Source: Bacteroidota bacterium
GTDB taxonomy: Bacteria; Bacteroidota; Bacteroidia; Palsa-948
Length of the DNA stretch: 64,000 nucleotides
NCBI GenBank assembly: GCA_003164895.1
Contig: PLUL01000021.1
Location: 1-64,000, forward strand
Direction of reading: 5' to 3'
How positions within the stretch are numbered: position 1 is the first letter of the stretch; each line of letters opens with the position of its first letter. The translations under genes and the position numbers were made by a program. This document shows, piece by piece, positions 1 to 8,873 of this stretch. Under the pieces are notes generated by a model. The model had not been told where the DNA came from and did not search any database. It saw only the letters and a program-made list of their open reading frames with translations.

Positions 1-96
1 ATATTTTATTCGCGCACGAAATATAGCTTCACGTTTACTGAAAAGGAAGACCCTCCGTACGTACGGTTAAAACAGCAAAGTTTTTTTTAATAACGA

Positions 97-2436
97 TCAG
101 CTTTCCTGAGTGTAGCCGGAACCATAGCCGTAAGCGTATCTGTAATTCTTGTTATAATAGCTCGAATATTTGGGTCGCACATTATTTAAAACAAATACAA
201 AATTAGTAAGCTTATTATTGGCTACCACATTATGCGCAAACTGCATTCCTTCTCGAGGATTATGTTTGGTATTTAAAACAAATAAATTTATATCAGAATA
301 TTTCATGAGTAATTGAGCATCCGAAATGATTCCCATCGGAGGCGTATCAATTACAATATAATCGTAATGTTCTTTTGCATAGTTAAACAACTCAGCAAGA
401 CGTGGGCTTAAAATAAGTTCTGAGGCATTTGGAGGAGTTGGTCCAGCAACAACGACATCCAGATTTTCAATAGAAGAAGATTTTATTGATTCCTGCGGAG
501 AGATTTTACCGACAAGCAAAGAACTGATTCCGGCTTCAGCAGAAACATTTAGTGCAGAAAAAATTTTCGGCTTGTGAAGATCCAGTTCGAGAAGTAAAAC
601 TTTTTTTCCACCTTTAGCAAGAATTATTCCAAGGTTAATAGAACAAAAAGTTTTCCCCGCTCCAGGTCGGTTGGATGTTATTAAAACAGATTTACATTTA
701 ACATTTGGAGCAAAATATTCAAGGTTTGTCCGTATTGATCTGAATGCTTCAGTAATAAATGAGCGAGGATTTGCTTCAACAATTAAATAAGAATCTTTTG
801 CATCCTTAGAATAAAAAACTTCTCCCAACACAGGCATAGTGGTTAGTTCCCTGAGTTCTTCAATATTTTCAATTTTGCTGAAGAAAATCATTCTAACAAA
901 AGCAATAAAAAATGCAATCAGCAATCCAACTGTCATAAAACTATAATATATTTTATTCTTGTCGGGTTTTACAATACCAACGGAGTGAGCTGATTCTATA
1001 ACAGAAATTTCTGAAATAATTCCGGCACGTGCAATCACCGTTTCAGCTCTTTTTTCAAGCAGATACAAATACATCTTTTCATTCACTCCAAGTTTCCTTT
1101 CAATATTAAGCATCTCACGCTGATTTTTGGGAACACCTCTCAGCAAATCTTTATAATAGGAAATTTCCTCCTCTATCGCCGCATTTTTTTCATTAATCGC
1201 TTTTTCGGTATTTACAATATATTTTAATATATCGTTTCGCAATAATCCTATTTTGTAATCTACTTCTTTTACTGACGTGCTTTTTTCCGTACTGCTAAAT
1301 AAGGAACTATTAATAGTAACCTGCAAATTATATAATTGAGAAATTGCTTGGGTTAAATAGGCATCCTCACCTTCCATGTATAACGCTGGAGGCAACAATT
1401 CCTTATTCATATTTGAAACAATGTATTCCTTAAGGTAGGATAACGATTTTAATTGCATTTCCAGTTTGCGTTTAATAACCTCGTATGAACTTAGTTGAGT
1501 AAAATAATCAGTTTGTTCTTTTGAAATATCCAAAATATCTTTTTGTTCTTTGTAACTTTGAAGCAAGTGCTCAATGGAATCAAGTATATCTGTAACTTCA
1601 GTCAACTGTTTGTCAATATAATTTAGAGTGTTTTCGTTTATTTTTATTTTTGATTTCAGAGAGTTATTGATATACACTTTTGAAAGCGTATCGAGAAACA
1701 TTACTGCCCTTTCTGCAACCTCATCCTCCAAACTAACCTCAAGAATTGCTGTATATTCTAAATCTTTGACATCCAACGCTGATTTATATTTATAGGTAAG
1801 AGTTGTTTTATTATGAACTACAAATTGATACGTAATATTTTTTAAAGTAACAATAGTTGAACTATTCAAAGAATTATCTTTATTGATATTAAAATAAAAA
1901 TGTTTATTAATGATTGGTTCTCCAAATTGATGTTGTTCAATAACAGGAAGTCCATTATACTCATAGGAAATTTCATAACTATTCACATCTTTAATCCTAA
2001 AATTAAACGGAAATTCATAAAATTCGGAAGAATATATTTGTGCCTCTACATTAAACGGTGTGCCGGAATACACTTCCTTTATATTGAGTCTTCCGACAAT
2101 AAAATATGTAACATCAAGTTTAAGTTTAGATACAACCTGATTGACAATATCAGTGGAAACAATCACCCTTTTTTCGTTAGACAATTTCTCATATCCTAAA
2201 TAATCGCTTCCCAAACCTTGCAATAGCCCTTGCTGAATAGGATACATCTCATTACTTTTAATCACCAATTGGGTTTTAGCAGCATAAATTTCGGGCAGTT
2301 TGCGGGAATAAAGATAGGCAAGAACACCAGAAAAAACAACACATATAACAATAACATACCAATTACCCAACAGCAAGTTCAAAAACTTTTTTATGTCTCC
2401 GACATCTATAATATTATTACTTTTGGGTGAGGACAT
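97..2436 (-). CDS. Wzz/Wzc-type polysaccharide co-polymerase with BY-kinase domain
   Basis: Inner-membrane protein expected to control chain length and export of a surface polysaccharide through cycles of tyrosine autophosphorylation. It has the two-part layout of the family. An N-terminal Wzz domain has a first membrane helix near residues 25-45 (WYVIVICVVFSGVLAYLY). A long periplasmic coiled-coil region follows, with a second helix near 500-520. The cytoplasmic kinase has Walker A (RPGAGKT, about residue 590), Walker A' (LLLELDLHKP, about 612) and Walker B (YIVIDTPP, about 692). The C terminus is a tyrosine cluster (YSSYYNKNYRYAYGYGSGY), the usual autophosphorylation tail. Walker A' normally reads close to DxDxR, and here it is ELDLH, so catalytic strength is uncertain. 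It is transcribed divergently from the T9SS protein. Any glycan gene cluster would lie left of the window. The start is the ATG at 2436. Confidence 0.93.
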   Translation of the reverse strand: MSSPKSNNIIDVGDIKKFLNLLLGNWYVIVICVVFSGVLAYLYSRKLPEIYAAKTQLVIKSNEMYPIQQGLLQGLGSDYLGYEKLSNEKRVIVSTDIVNQVVSKLKLDVTYFIVGRLNIKEVYSGTPFNVEAQIYSSEFYEFPFNFRIKDVNSYEISYEYNGLPVIEQHQFGEPIINKHFYFNINKDNSLNSSTIVTLKNITYQFVVHNKTTLTYKYKSALDVKDLEYTAILEVSLEDEVAERAVMFLDTLSKVYINNSLKSKIKINENTLNYIDKQLTEVTDILDSIEHLLQSYKEQKDILDISKEQTDYFTQLSSYEVIKRKLEMQLKSLSYLKEYIVSNMNKELLPPALYMEGEDAYLTQAISQLYNLQVTINSSLFSSTEKSTSVKEVDYKIGLLRNDILKYIVNTEKAINEKNAAIEEEISYYKDLLRGVPKNQREMLNIERKLGVNEKMYLYLLEKRAETVIARAGIISEISVIESAHSVGIVKPDKNKIYYSFMTVGLLIAFFIAFVRMIFFSKIENIEELRELTTMPVLGEVFYSKDAKDSYLIVEANPRSFITEAFRSIRTNLEYFAPNVKCKSVLITSNRPGAGKTFCSINLGIILAKGGKKVLLLELDLHKPKIFSALNVSAEAGISSLLVGKISPQESIKSSSIENLDVVVAGPTPPNASELILSPRLAELFNYAKEHYDYIVIDTPPMGIISDAQLLMKYSDINLFVLNTKHNPREGMQFAHNVVANNKLTNFVFVLNNVRPKYSSYYNKNYRYAYGYGSGYTQES

Positions 2437-2455
2437 TTTATGTTATTTAAAGGCG

Positions 2456-2463
2456 TAAAGATA
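2456..2463 (-). promoter_or_regulatory. Candidate -7 element of the Wzc-type gene
   Basis: On the minus strand TATCTTTA is one base from the Bacteroidota -7 consensus TAnnTTTG and lies about 20 bases before the start codon. A TTG 15 bases further upstream could be the -33 element, although the spacing is short. The 179-base divergent intergenic region holds no gene, and I see no clear matching element for the rightward gene. Confidence 0.4.
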
Positions 2464-2615
2464 ATAATATATTATCCTCAAAATTGATATTTAGTTTGTG
2501 AGACATATTTAGTCAACTGTTAGTTTGTATTTGTAAAATCATGTAACTTTTTAATATATTAGTCGTAATAATAACATCCAGCAAATAAAGTAACCCCATT
2601 CAAATATAAATTTTC

Positions 2616-5600
2616 ATGAAAAGAATTTACGTCTCCATCATATTATTTTCATTTATTTTTATGACTTTACAGTTGTTTGCAACTAATAATATTTGGGTAG
2701 GTACTACTGCAAGTTGGAATACAGCAGGCAACTGGAGTTTAGGACACGTTCCCAATGCAGCAAATGGTGACATTGCAACATTTAGCACAAACAATAAATC
2801 TTGCACATTTGATGTTGCATTAACCGGAGCAGCTGTTCCTGCGGGCATTTCAATTTCCAGCACTTATGCATCTACAATTAAAGGGACATCGGGATTAGCT
2901 GTTACTATCGGTGCAAGCGGAATTTCAATGACCGGAACTTCTGCAGCAGCAACTTTGGATTTAAGCGGGATTGGAGCAGCATTTAATTGCACCTCTTTGA
3001 CTATGGCAAAAGGAACCTTTAAATCAGTTAATGGAAATACCTCCACTTTTTCTGGTGCAGTTAATATAAGTGGAGGTACTTTTATTGCAGCAAGTAGTGG
3101 GGCACTTGCTTCAACAATGCTTACCTTCAATTCTTCCTTCTCTCAAAGTGGGGGAACCTTTACAGGTAATACAAGGTATATAACTGCAAATGGAACTTTT
3201 GCCTTAACCGGGTCTGCTTCTTTCACTTCAACTTCTACAATTTTATTTATCGAAAACAATTTTAATAATTCAGCTACTTTTAATAATCATGGCGGAACAG
3301 TAGAATTTGATGCAATCACCGATGCGTCAGCGAGCAGCGCAAATACTTTATTTGCCTTTTTAGATATAGAAGGTGGTACTCTTACTGCTCCTGCGAATAT
3401 GAGTGTTGCTCAGGATTTTATTTTTAACACCGGAACTTTTAATCATAATAATGGCACAATTACTTTTAACGGTACAACCACATTTCCTGGTTCCAGTGTT
3501 CCGACATTTTATAATGTTACAATCTCAGGAACTATTAACGCTGGTCCTATATTTAATGTCGCTGGAAATTTTGTTAACAACGGGACATTTGATGCTACTA
3601 GCGGAGGAACAATAACTTTCACAGGCAATACTACGATTAGTGGTGCTTCTACTACTTCATTTAATACAATTGACATTGAAAGCACACTTACAGCTCCTGC
3701 AGGAGTCAACTTGAATATTGCTGGGGACTTTATTGACAACGGAACTTTTAATCACAACAATGGTACGATTACTTTTAACGACAATGGGTTTGCTAATAAC
3801 ACTACTTTTCCTGGTTCTCAAATACCTGTTTTTTATAATTTAACAATTAGTTCTTCAGCACTTTCCGTTACCTTTCCATCTGCATTAACTATTAATGGTG
3901 CTTTTACCGATAACAATAGTCCTTCGATATTAGATGCAACTACTCACTCGAATACACTCACGTTTAGTGGAACAACATCAATCACAACTTTATCAGCTAC
4001 CCCTTTATATAATATAACCATTTCATCAGGTACATTAACCGGTGATGCAGGCACGATAAATTTAGCAGGTAATTTCACAAATAACGCTGCATATACACAT
4101 AACAGCGGCACTGTAAATTTCAATGGCACCGCTGCACAAACGATTGGAGGGACTTCAACAACTACTTTTAACAATATGACTCTTGCCAATGGTGCAGGAG
4201 CAAGTTTGACACAAAGTGCAAATTTAGTTGGTGTACTTTCAATTAATTCAGGAACATTTACAACTACCGGACAAACCTTCACGTTGCTTTCTACTGCTGG
4301 CGCAACTGCAAGCATCGCTCCTATACTTGGAAATTTTGCCGGAAATATTACCATGCAACGATACGCTCCGGCGGGTATGGGTGCATACACAGCCGATTGG
4401 AGATTTTTATCATCCGCAGTGAGCGGAGCTCACATTTCTGATTGGGCTAATTATTTTACTGTAAGCGGAATTCCAGGTGGCACCTGTCCTCCTGGTTCGT
4501 GTGCTGGTGGATGTGCCAATTTCTGTTCATGGGCTTCAGTTGATACTTACGACGAAACAAAAGCTGCCGGTAATAAGGATAATCCGGCAGCATATATTTC
4601 TCCCGTTAGTACCGGCGATCTTCTTGATGGAAAAGGATTTTGGGTGTACATGGGTCCCACTCCTTTAACATTTCAAGTATCTGGTCCACCAAATAAATCT
4701 GATTATCCACTTACCACAACTTACACTAGTTCCGGTAGTTTAGCTAATGACGGATGGAATCTTGTACCCAATCCTTATCCTTCCGCTATTGATTGGGATG
4801 CACCAACAGATGGAACTCATTGGGATAAAACAAATATTGGCGGTACAATTTACATTTGGAATTCTTCCACCGAAAGTTATGGGAGCTATGTGGCTGGGTC
4901 GGGAGGGATTGGGCTAAATGGCGGGTCAAATCTCATTCCATCACAGCAGGCATTCTGGGTACATGCAACTGGGGCACCTACACTTACAGTACGGGAATTG
5001 GTGAAGAGTAATACACTAATTACAACCTATTTGAGAACTATGAACAGTCCAAATACAAGTCATATCCCGATGGCATTCAAAGATTTTCCGATTCCTTTAA
5101 ATACAAACAATACTCCTAACAGCATAAAACTTACCGCTTCAGGAAATGGTCAACCGGATGATGAAATTTTGATTCGCTTCATGCAAGGAGCCACCAACAA
5201 TTTTGACAACCAATACGATGGGTTGAAATTGCCGGGATATCATTCCAATCTTTCTTCTGTACTAAACTCTACAGATTATTGTATAAATAGTTTACCACCT
5301 CTTACTTCCAATATGGATATTCCTATTCGACTTAACGTACCTGCTGCTGGCACTTATAAAATATCGCGCGACAGTATTTTGATGCTGCCGATGAGTTCTT
5401 GTATTTTTCTGGAAGATACAAAAGCTGTAGGCACTAATTTACGCACATCTGTTTCTTATTCGTTCACAATTTCTGATACTACCGGTCAAGCACATGCTGC
5501 TCCACGTTTCATTCTTCATATTTATGAACCTATGACAAAAAAAAGTATGAATGTTTCTTGCGCTGGAGGAAACAATGGAATTGCAATTGCAAAAGGAATC

Positions 5601-6995
5601 GGTGCAGGTCCTTGGAATTATGTTTGGAAAAACTCTGCCGGAACAACTGTGAAAACAACTTCAGGATCATCAACAGCAGATACTCTTAAAAATTGCTCGG
5701 CAGGCACTTATTCTGTAAGTGTAGATGGTGCTTCTTGCGGAACAGTTACAGATACCATTAAAGTAAATGCGCCGGCAATTCTCACAAGTTCTGTTTCTCC
5801 AACAAATGTTTCCTGCTTTGGTGGCAATAATGGAATAGCAACTGTAATGCCATCTGGCGGCAGTCCATCTTATTCTTATCTTTGGAATAATAATCAAACT
5901 ACTTCAACTGTTACCAATTTAGTTTTTGGCAATTATTCTGTAACTATAACCGATGCTAACGGATGCACAACAAATACAACCGTTTCCATTACTCAACCAA
6001 CTGTTCTTTCCACATCTGTTTCTCCAACAAATGTTTCCTGCTTTGGTAGCAATAATGGGATAGCAACAGTAGTAGTTTCTGGTGGTAGCCCTACATATTC
6101 TTATCTTTGGAATAATAATCAAACTACTTCAACCGCTACCAATTTGGTTTTGGGCAATTATTCTGTAACTATAACAGATGCTCATGGTTGCACTTCAACA
6201 GCAACTATTGCTATTACACAACCAACGGCTCTTACTAATACTGTTTCGCAAACTAATGTTTCCTGTTTTGGAGGAAATAATGGAACTGCAGCAGTGGTAG
6301 CTAATGGTGGTAGTCCTGCATATTCTTATCTTTGGAATAACGGACAAACAACTTCAGCAGAAGCAGGTCTCAATGCTATAAATTATTCCGTAGTGGTTAC
6401 AGATGCAAATGGGTGCACATCCACTTCAACCGTTGCTATTTCTCAGCCGGTCGCCCTCGTTGTGGGATTCAGTGCAAGCACATATACTTTGGATATTTCA
6501 GTAGGCAACAACGTTACTTTTACCAATAGTTCTTCGGGCGCAAATTCTTACCAGTGGAATTTTGGCGATGTCTCCGGAATAGATATTTCTGCGAACCCTA
6601 CACATTCCTATACATCTACCGGAACTTATACTGTTACGCTCATTGCTTCTGATGGAACTTGCTCCGATTCAATTCATCAAATTATAACCGTTGTTAATTC
6701 TAACCCAACAAGTGTGAATACGATTCAATCTTCATCTTCAGTCAATGTTGTGTACGATAACGGAGAAGTATTTCTATTGTTTGCTCTTGATAAAACAACT
6801 CCGGTCAATATCAGTGTCTTTAATATGATAGGAGAAAAAATATATTCACAAAATAATTTGTTTATTAAAAATGACAAAATAAAACTCAATCTCAACAATC
6901 CATCTGCCGGAATTTACATTGCTGTTTCAGAAATTGGAATGTCATCCGATAGCTATCTTATTTCAAAAAAGATATTTATTCCTGCTGCCAGATAA
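2616..6995 (+). CDS. T9SS-secreted cell-surface protein with SprB repeats and PKD domain
   Basis: Large exported protein of 1459 residues. A signal peptide (about 1-22, ending LQLFA) is followed by a Thr/Ser/Asn/Gly-rich stretch to about residue 560, which has repeated motifs of the type GTFNHNNGTITFNG and NVTISG, as in beta-helical adhesins. A Trp/Pro-rich middle region follows. About 971-1056 is a divergent SprB-like unit, then come three SprB repeats of 75 residues each (VSCFGGNNG...YSYLWNN...TDANGCT), a PKD domain (about 1283-1365, WNFGD...PTHSY) and a type A T9SS sorting domain at the end (ISVFNMIGEKIYS ... GIYIAVSE). Known family behaviour is export by T9SS with loss of the sorting domain. 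The role is probably adhesion or surface structure, but the ligand is unknown. The T9SS regulator PorX is encoded later in the window. Confidence 0.93.
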   Translation: MKRIYVSIILFSFIFMTLQLFATNNIWVGTTASWNTAGNWSLGHVPNAANGDIATFSTNNKSCTFDVALTGAAVPAGISISSTYASTIKGTSGLAVTIGASGISMTGTSAAATLDLSGIGAAFNCTSLTMAKGTFKSVNGNTSTFSGAVNISGGTFIAASSGALASTMLTFNSSFSQSGGTFTGNTRYITANGTFALTGSASFTSTSTILFIENNFNNSATFNNHGGTVEFDAITDASASSANTLFAFLDIEGGTLTAPANMSVAQDFIFNTGTFNHNNGTITFNGTTTFPGSSVPTFYNVTISGTINAGPIFNVAGNFVNNGTFDATSGGTITFTGNTTISGASTTSFNTIDIESTLTAPAGVNLNIAGDFIDNGTFNHNNGTITFNDNGFANNTTFPGSQIPVFYNLTISSSALSVTFPSALTINGAFTDNNSPSILDATTHSNTLTFSGTTSITTLSATPLYNITISSGTLTGDAGTINLAGNFTNNAAYTHNSGTVNFNGTAAQTIGGTSTTTFNNMTLANGAGASLTQSANLVGVLSINSGTFTTTGQTFTLLSTAGATASIAPILGNFAGNITMQRYAPAGMGAYTADWRFLSSAVSGAHISDWANYFTVSGIPGGTCPPGSCAGGCANFCSWASVDTYDETKAAGNKDNPAAYISPVSTGDLLDGKGFWVYMGPTPLTFQVSGPPNKSDYPLTTTYTSSGSLANDGWNLVPNPYPSAIDWDAPTDGTHWDKTNIGGTIYIWNSSTESYGSYVAGSGGIGLNGGSNLIPSQQAFWVHATGAPTLTVRELVKSNTLITTYLRTMNSPNTSHIPMAFKDFPIPLNTNNTPNSIKLTASGNGQPDDEILIRFMQGATNNFDNQYDGLKLPGYHSNLSSVLNSTDYCINSLPPLTSNMDIPIRLNVPAAGTYKISRDSILMLPMSSCIFLEDTKAVGTNLRTSVSYSFTISDTTGQAHAAPRFILHIYEPMTKKSMNVSCAGGNNGIAIAKGIGAGPWNYVWKNSAGTTVKTTSGSSTADTLKNCSAGTYSVSVDGASCGTVTDTIKVNAPAILTSSVSPTNVSCFGGNNGIATVMPSGGSPSYSYLWNNNQTTSTVTNLVFGNYSVTITDANGCTTNTTVSITQPTVLSTSVSPTNVSCFGSNNGIATVVVSGGSPTYSYLWNNNQTTSTATNLVLGNYSVTITDAHGCTSTATIAITQPTALTNTVSQTNVSCFGGNNGTAAVVANGGSPAYSYLWNNGQTTSAEAGLNAINYSVVVTDANGCTSTSTVAISQPVALVVGFSASTYTLDISVGNNVTFTNSSSGANSYQWNFGDVSGIDISANPTHSYTSTGTYTVTLIASDGTCSDSIHQIITVVNSNPTSVNTIQSSSSVNVVYDNGEVFLLFALDKTTPVNISVFNMIGEKIYSQNNLFIKNDKIKLNLNNPSAGIYIAVSEIGMSSDSYLISKKIFIPAAR
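5791..6465 (+). repeat. Three tandem 225-bp SprB repeat units
   Basis: The phrase coding for SVSPTNVSCFG recurs at 5791 and 6016, and a slightly diverged copy is at 6241, so the period is exactly 225 bases or 75 codons. Copies one and two are nearly identical over long stretches, including the segment for SYLWNNNQTTST. This points to recent duplication or gene conversion and to possible copy-number variation. Confidence 0.9.
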
Positions 6996-7031
6996 AAATA
7001 AGATGGCTTTTACTTTATAGCTTATATATCA

Positions 7032-7238
7032 ATGATCATTTCGATATTTCTAATATTCTCAAGTGGTCAAAAGATATTTTCAATAGTATTTATTATTTTA
7101 TTTGTCGTTGCAATGATTTGGGCGTATCGTTCTGACTCGGAAATAATAAAAAAATATTACAAAAATGTTTGGATAGTTTTGATAAGTATTTTAGCAATAC
7201 TTGTTGGAATTATTATCCTTTCCAAACTTTTACATTGA
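7032..7238 (+). CDS. Small membrane protein, two predicted helices
   Basis: 68-residue protein with two hydrophobic segments (about 8-30, IFSIVFIILFVVAMIWAYR, and about 46-66, VWIVLISILAILVGIIIL) joined by a short charged loop (SDSEIIKKYYKN). This hairpin layout, with a conserved-looking YRxD...KKYYKN loop, resembles small inner-membrane proteins that I have seen annotated as hypothetical in Bacteroidota. The function is unknown. The upstream gene ends 36 bases before it and may be co-transcribed. The match to a recurrent family comes from memory and is not certain. Confidence 0.65.
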   Translation: MIISIFLIFSSGQKIFSIVFIILFVVAMIWAYRSDSEIIKKYYKNVWIVLISILAILVGIIILSKLLH

Positions 7239-7300
7239 TTTCAAAACCCATTCGTTAATAACTGGGAAATGAGAGTTTACATTTTTCAAAATAAATTACT

Positions 7301-7308
7301 TATATTTG
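7301..7308 (+). promoter_or_regulatory. Candidate -7 element (TATATTTG)
   Basis: Exact match to TAnnTTTG, 25 bases before the ATG at 7334, where a Bacteroidota housekeeping promoter is expected. No convincing -33 TTG is seen at 17-23 bases upstream. Confidence 0.5.
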
Positions 7309-7333
7309 CTATTCATATCAAAATTCAACACAA

Positions 7334-8119
7334 ATGAAAAGATTATTTCTTTTAATTTTTTTAGTAATTACTGGCACTTTTGTTCATGCAGGAATTATTA
7401 TTGTGGAGGGAAAATACCAGAATAAAAATATTTATATCCAAAACGCCTATCAAGAAGTAGGTGTTGGATATGCTGTTTATGCGGTCTATGTAAATGGAAA
7501 ACTTACCAATGACGAAATCAACTCTACCGCATTTGAAGTTGACCTTTCCCAATTGCAACTGAAATACGGACAAGATATCACGATAAAAATATTTCATCGT
7601 GATGGAAGCGTTCAGCCACGTGTGTTAAATCCTGATGCATTAAAACCTATTCCTACTTTTGAGGTTGTTTCGATGAAAATGACTAATGAAGGGCTTATCA
7701 CTTGGACTGCAAAAAATGAAGGCGGTCCTCTGCCCTATTCTATTGAGCAATTTCGCTGGAACAAATGGGTGTATGTGGGAGAAGTGCAAGGTGTTGGAAC
7801 AGCCGGAGAACATTCTTATTCTTTTCAGGTTACTGCTTTACATTCCGGAGAAAATAAATTCAGAATAAAACAGATTGGTTACCAACCAAAATATTCTCAG
7901 GAAATAAAAATTGTATCAAGCACGCCGCGATGCATTTATTCCATGTCAAAAGGTTCAAAGCAAATTGATTTCACTTGCGGAACTTTATTTGAAGTGTATG
8001 ATTTTTATGGTGCGATTGTAAAAAAAGGATACGGTTCAAGAGTGGATATTGCCAACCTGCAAAAAGGCGGATATTATGTTTGCTTTGACAATTCCATAGC
8101 GGAAATAAAAAAGAAATAG
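7334..8119 (+). CDS. Exported protein of unknown function
   Basis: 261 residues with a clear signal peptide (MKRLFLLIFLVITGTFVHAG, cleavage about residue 19). The mature part opens with IIIVEGKYQNKNIYIQN and appears all-beta. It contains a middle stretch like a fibronectin- or immunoglobulin-type strand set (WTAKNEGGPLPYSIEQFRW, HSGENKFRIKQ). A C-terminal segment (VYDFYGAIVKKGYGSRVDIANL) resembles a short T9SS-like strand motif but lacks the complete sorting-domain ending. I do not recognise the family. It sits convergently against the Nudix gene, with only two bases between the stop codons. Confidence 0.75.
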   Translation: MKRLFLLIFLVITGTFVHAGIIIVEGKYQNKNIYIQNAYQEVGVGYAVYAVYVNGKLTNDEINSTAFEVDLSQLQLKYGQDITIKIFHRDGSVQPRVLNPDALKPIPTFEVVSMKMTNEGLITWTAKNEGGPLPYSIEQFRWNKWVYVGEVQGVGTAGEHSYSFQVTALHSGENKFRIKQIGYQPKYSQEIKIVSSTPRCIYSMSKGSKQIDFTCGTLFEVYDFYGAIVKKGYGSRVDIANLQKGGYYVCFDNSIAEIKKK

Positions 8120-8121
8120 GA

Positions 8122-8769
8122 TTATTTTATTCTTCGAATCACTTCTGTAAATTCTGAAATTATCATTGCAGTTGCTCCCCAAATAATTTTTCCTCTGATA
8201 TTGTAACAAGGAACATTCATCGTTCGATTCATTAATTTCAGAAAAATATCGGATGATGTTTTATTTTTCTCCAACAAAAGTTCTTTTATTTCCACTTCCA
8301 GCAAATCATCAACTTCCAAAATATTTTTTTGAAAAACAGGTTTGTGATTGCAAATGCCGACAAAAGGGTAAACAATATAATTGCTCACGGGAATATATAA
8401 AGAACTTAGTGCGCCAATAATTTTTATCGTCCTTCTGTCAACACCTATTTCCTCTTCAGTTTCTCGAAGTGCTGTAGCAGATAAATCCAAATCTGTTTCG
8501 TCAAATCCTCCGCCCGGAAAAGAAATTTGACCGGAATGATTCCCTTTTTCATTTTCGGAACGAACAATAAGGACAATCTGAATATCTGAAACATTTACAT
8601 TTGGATATAAAAGAATCATTACAGCACTTTTTTTAGGCGAACTATTTGCATTCAAATATTCATTTGCCGATTTTCTTCCAATCGGGTCCATGCGATTCTG
8701 AACAGAAAACCCTGGCAGTTCCTTTTTTAATTCAAAAGTAAGTTTTGCTGCAAACTCGTCAAACTTCAT
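8122..8769 (-). CDS. Nudix hydrolase, CoA pyrophosphatase type
   Basis: 215 residues. Expected to hydrolyse coenzyme A or its derivatives to phosphopantetheine and 3',5'-ADP, using Mg2+ or Mn2+ in the cytoplasm. The Nudix box is complete (GGGFDETDLDLSATALRETE, then EEIGV), with the catalytic REtEEE core. It is preceded by HSGQISFPGG, the signature that separates the CoA-hydrolysing subfamily from other Nudix enzymes. Length agrees with the NudL-like family. The gene stands alone on the minus strand between two plus-strand genes. The exact substrate is inferred from the signature only. Confidence 0.9.
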   Translation of the reverse strand: MKFDEFAAKLTFELKKELPGFSVQNRMDPIGRKSANEYLNANSSPKKSAVMILLYPNVNVSDIQIVLIVRSENEKGNHSGQISFPGGGFDETDLDLSATALRETEEEIGVDRRTIKIIGALSSLYIPVSNYIVYPFVGICNHKPVFQKNILEVDDLLEVEIKELLLEKNKTSSDIFLKLMNRTMNVPCYNIRGKIIWGATAMIISEFTEVIRRIK

Positions 8770-8873
8770 TTTGTCTATGATAATGAATCGTTGGTGAGTA
8801 AAAAGTTTTCATTCGTCAAAAGGAGGCAAACCATCTTCAAGCAAAAACGTAAACTATTAAGAAATCGCTTAAT

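Noticed and set aside
55-66. Perfect palindrome CCGTACGTACGG near the left edge
   Set aside because: Too short for a terminator, no U-run, and without the neighbouring sequence no role can be argued.
3944-4390. 148-codon frame antisense to the T9SS protein gene
   Set aside because: Shadow of a repetitive Thr/Ala/Asn-rich gene; hydrophobic by codon complement and without a start context.
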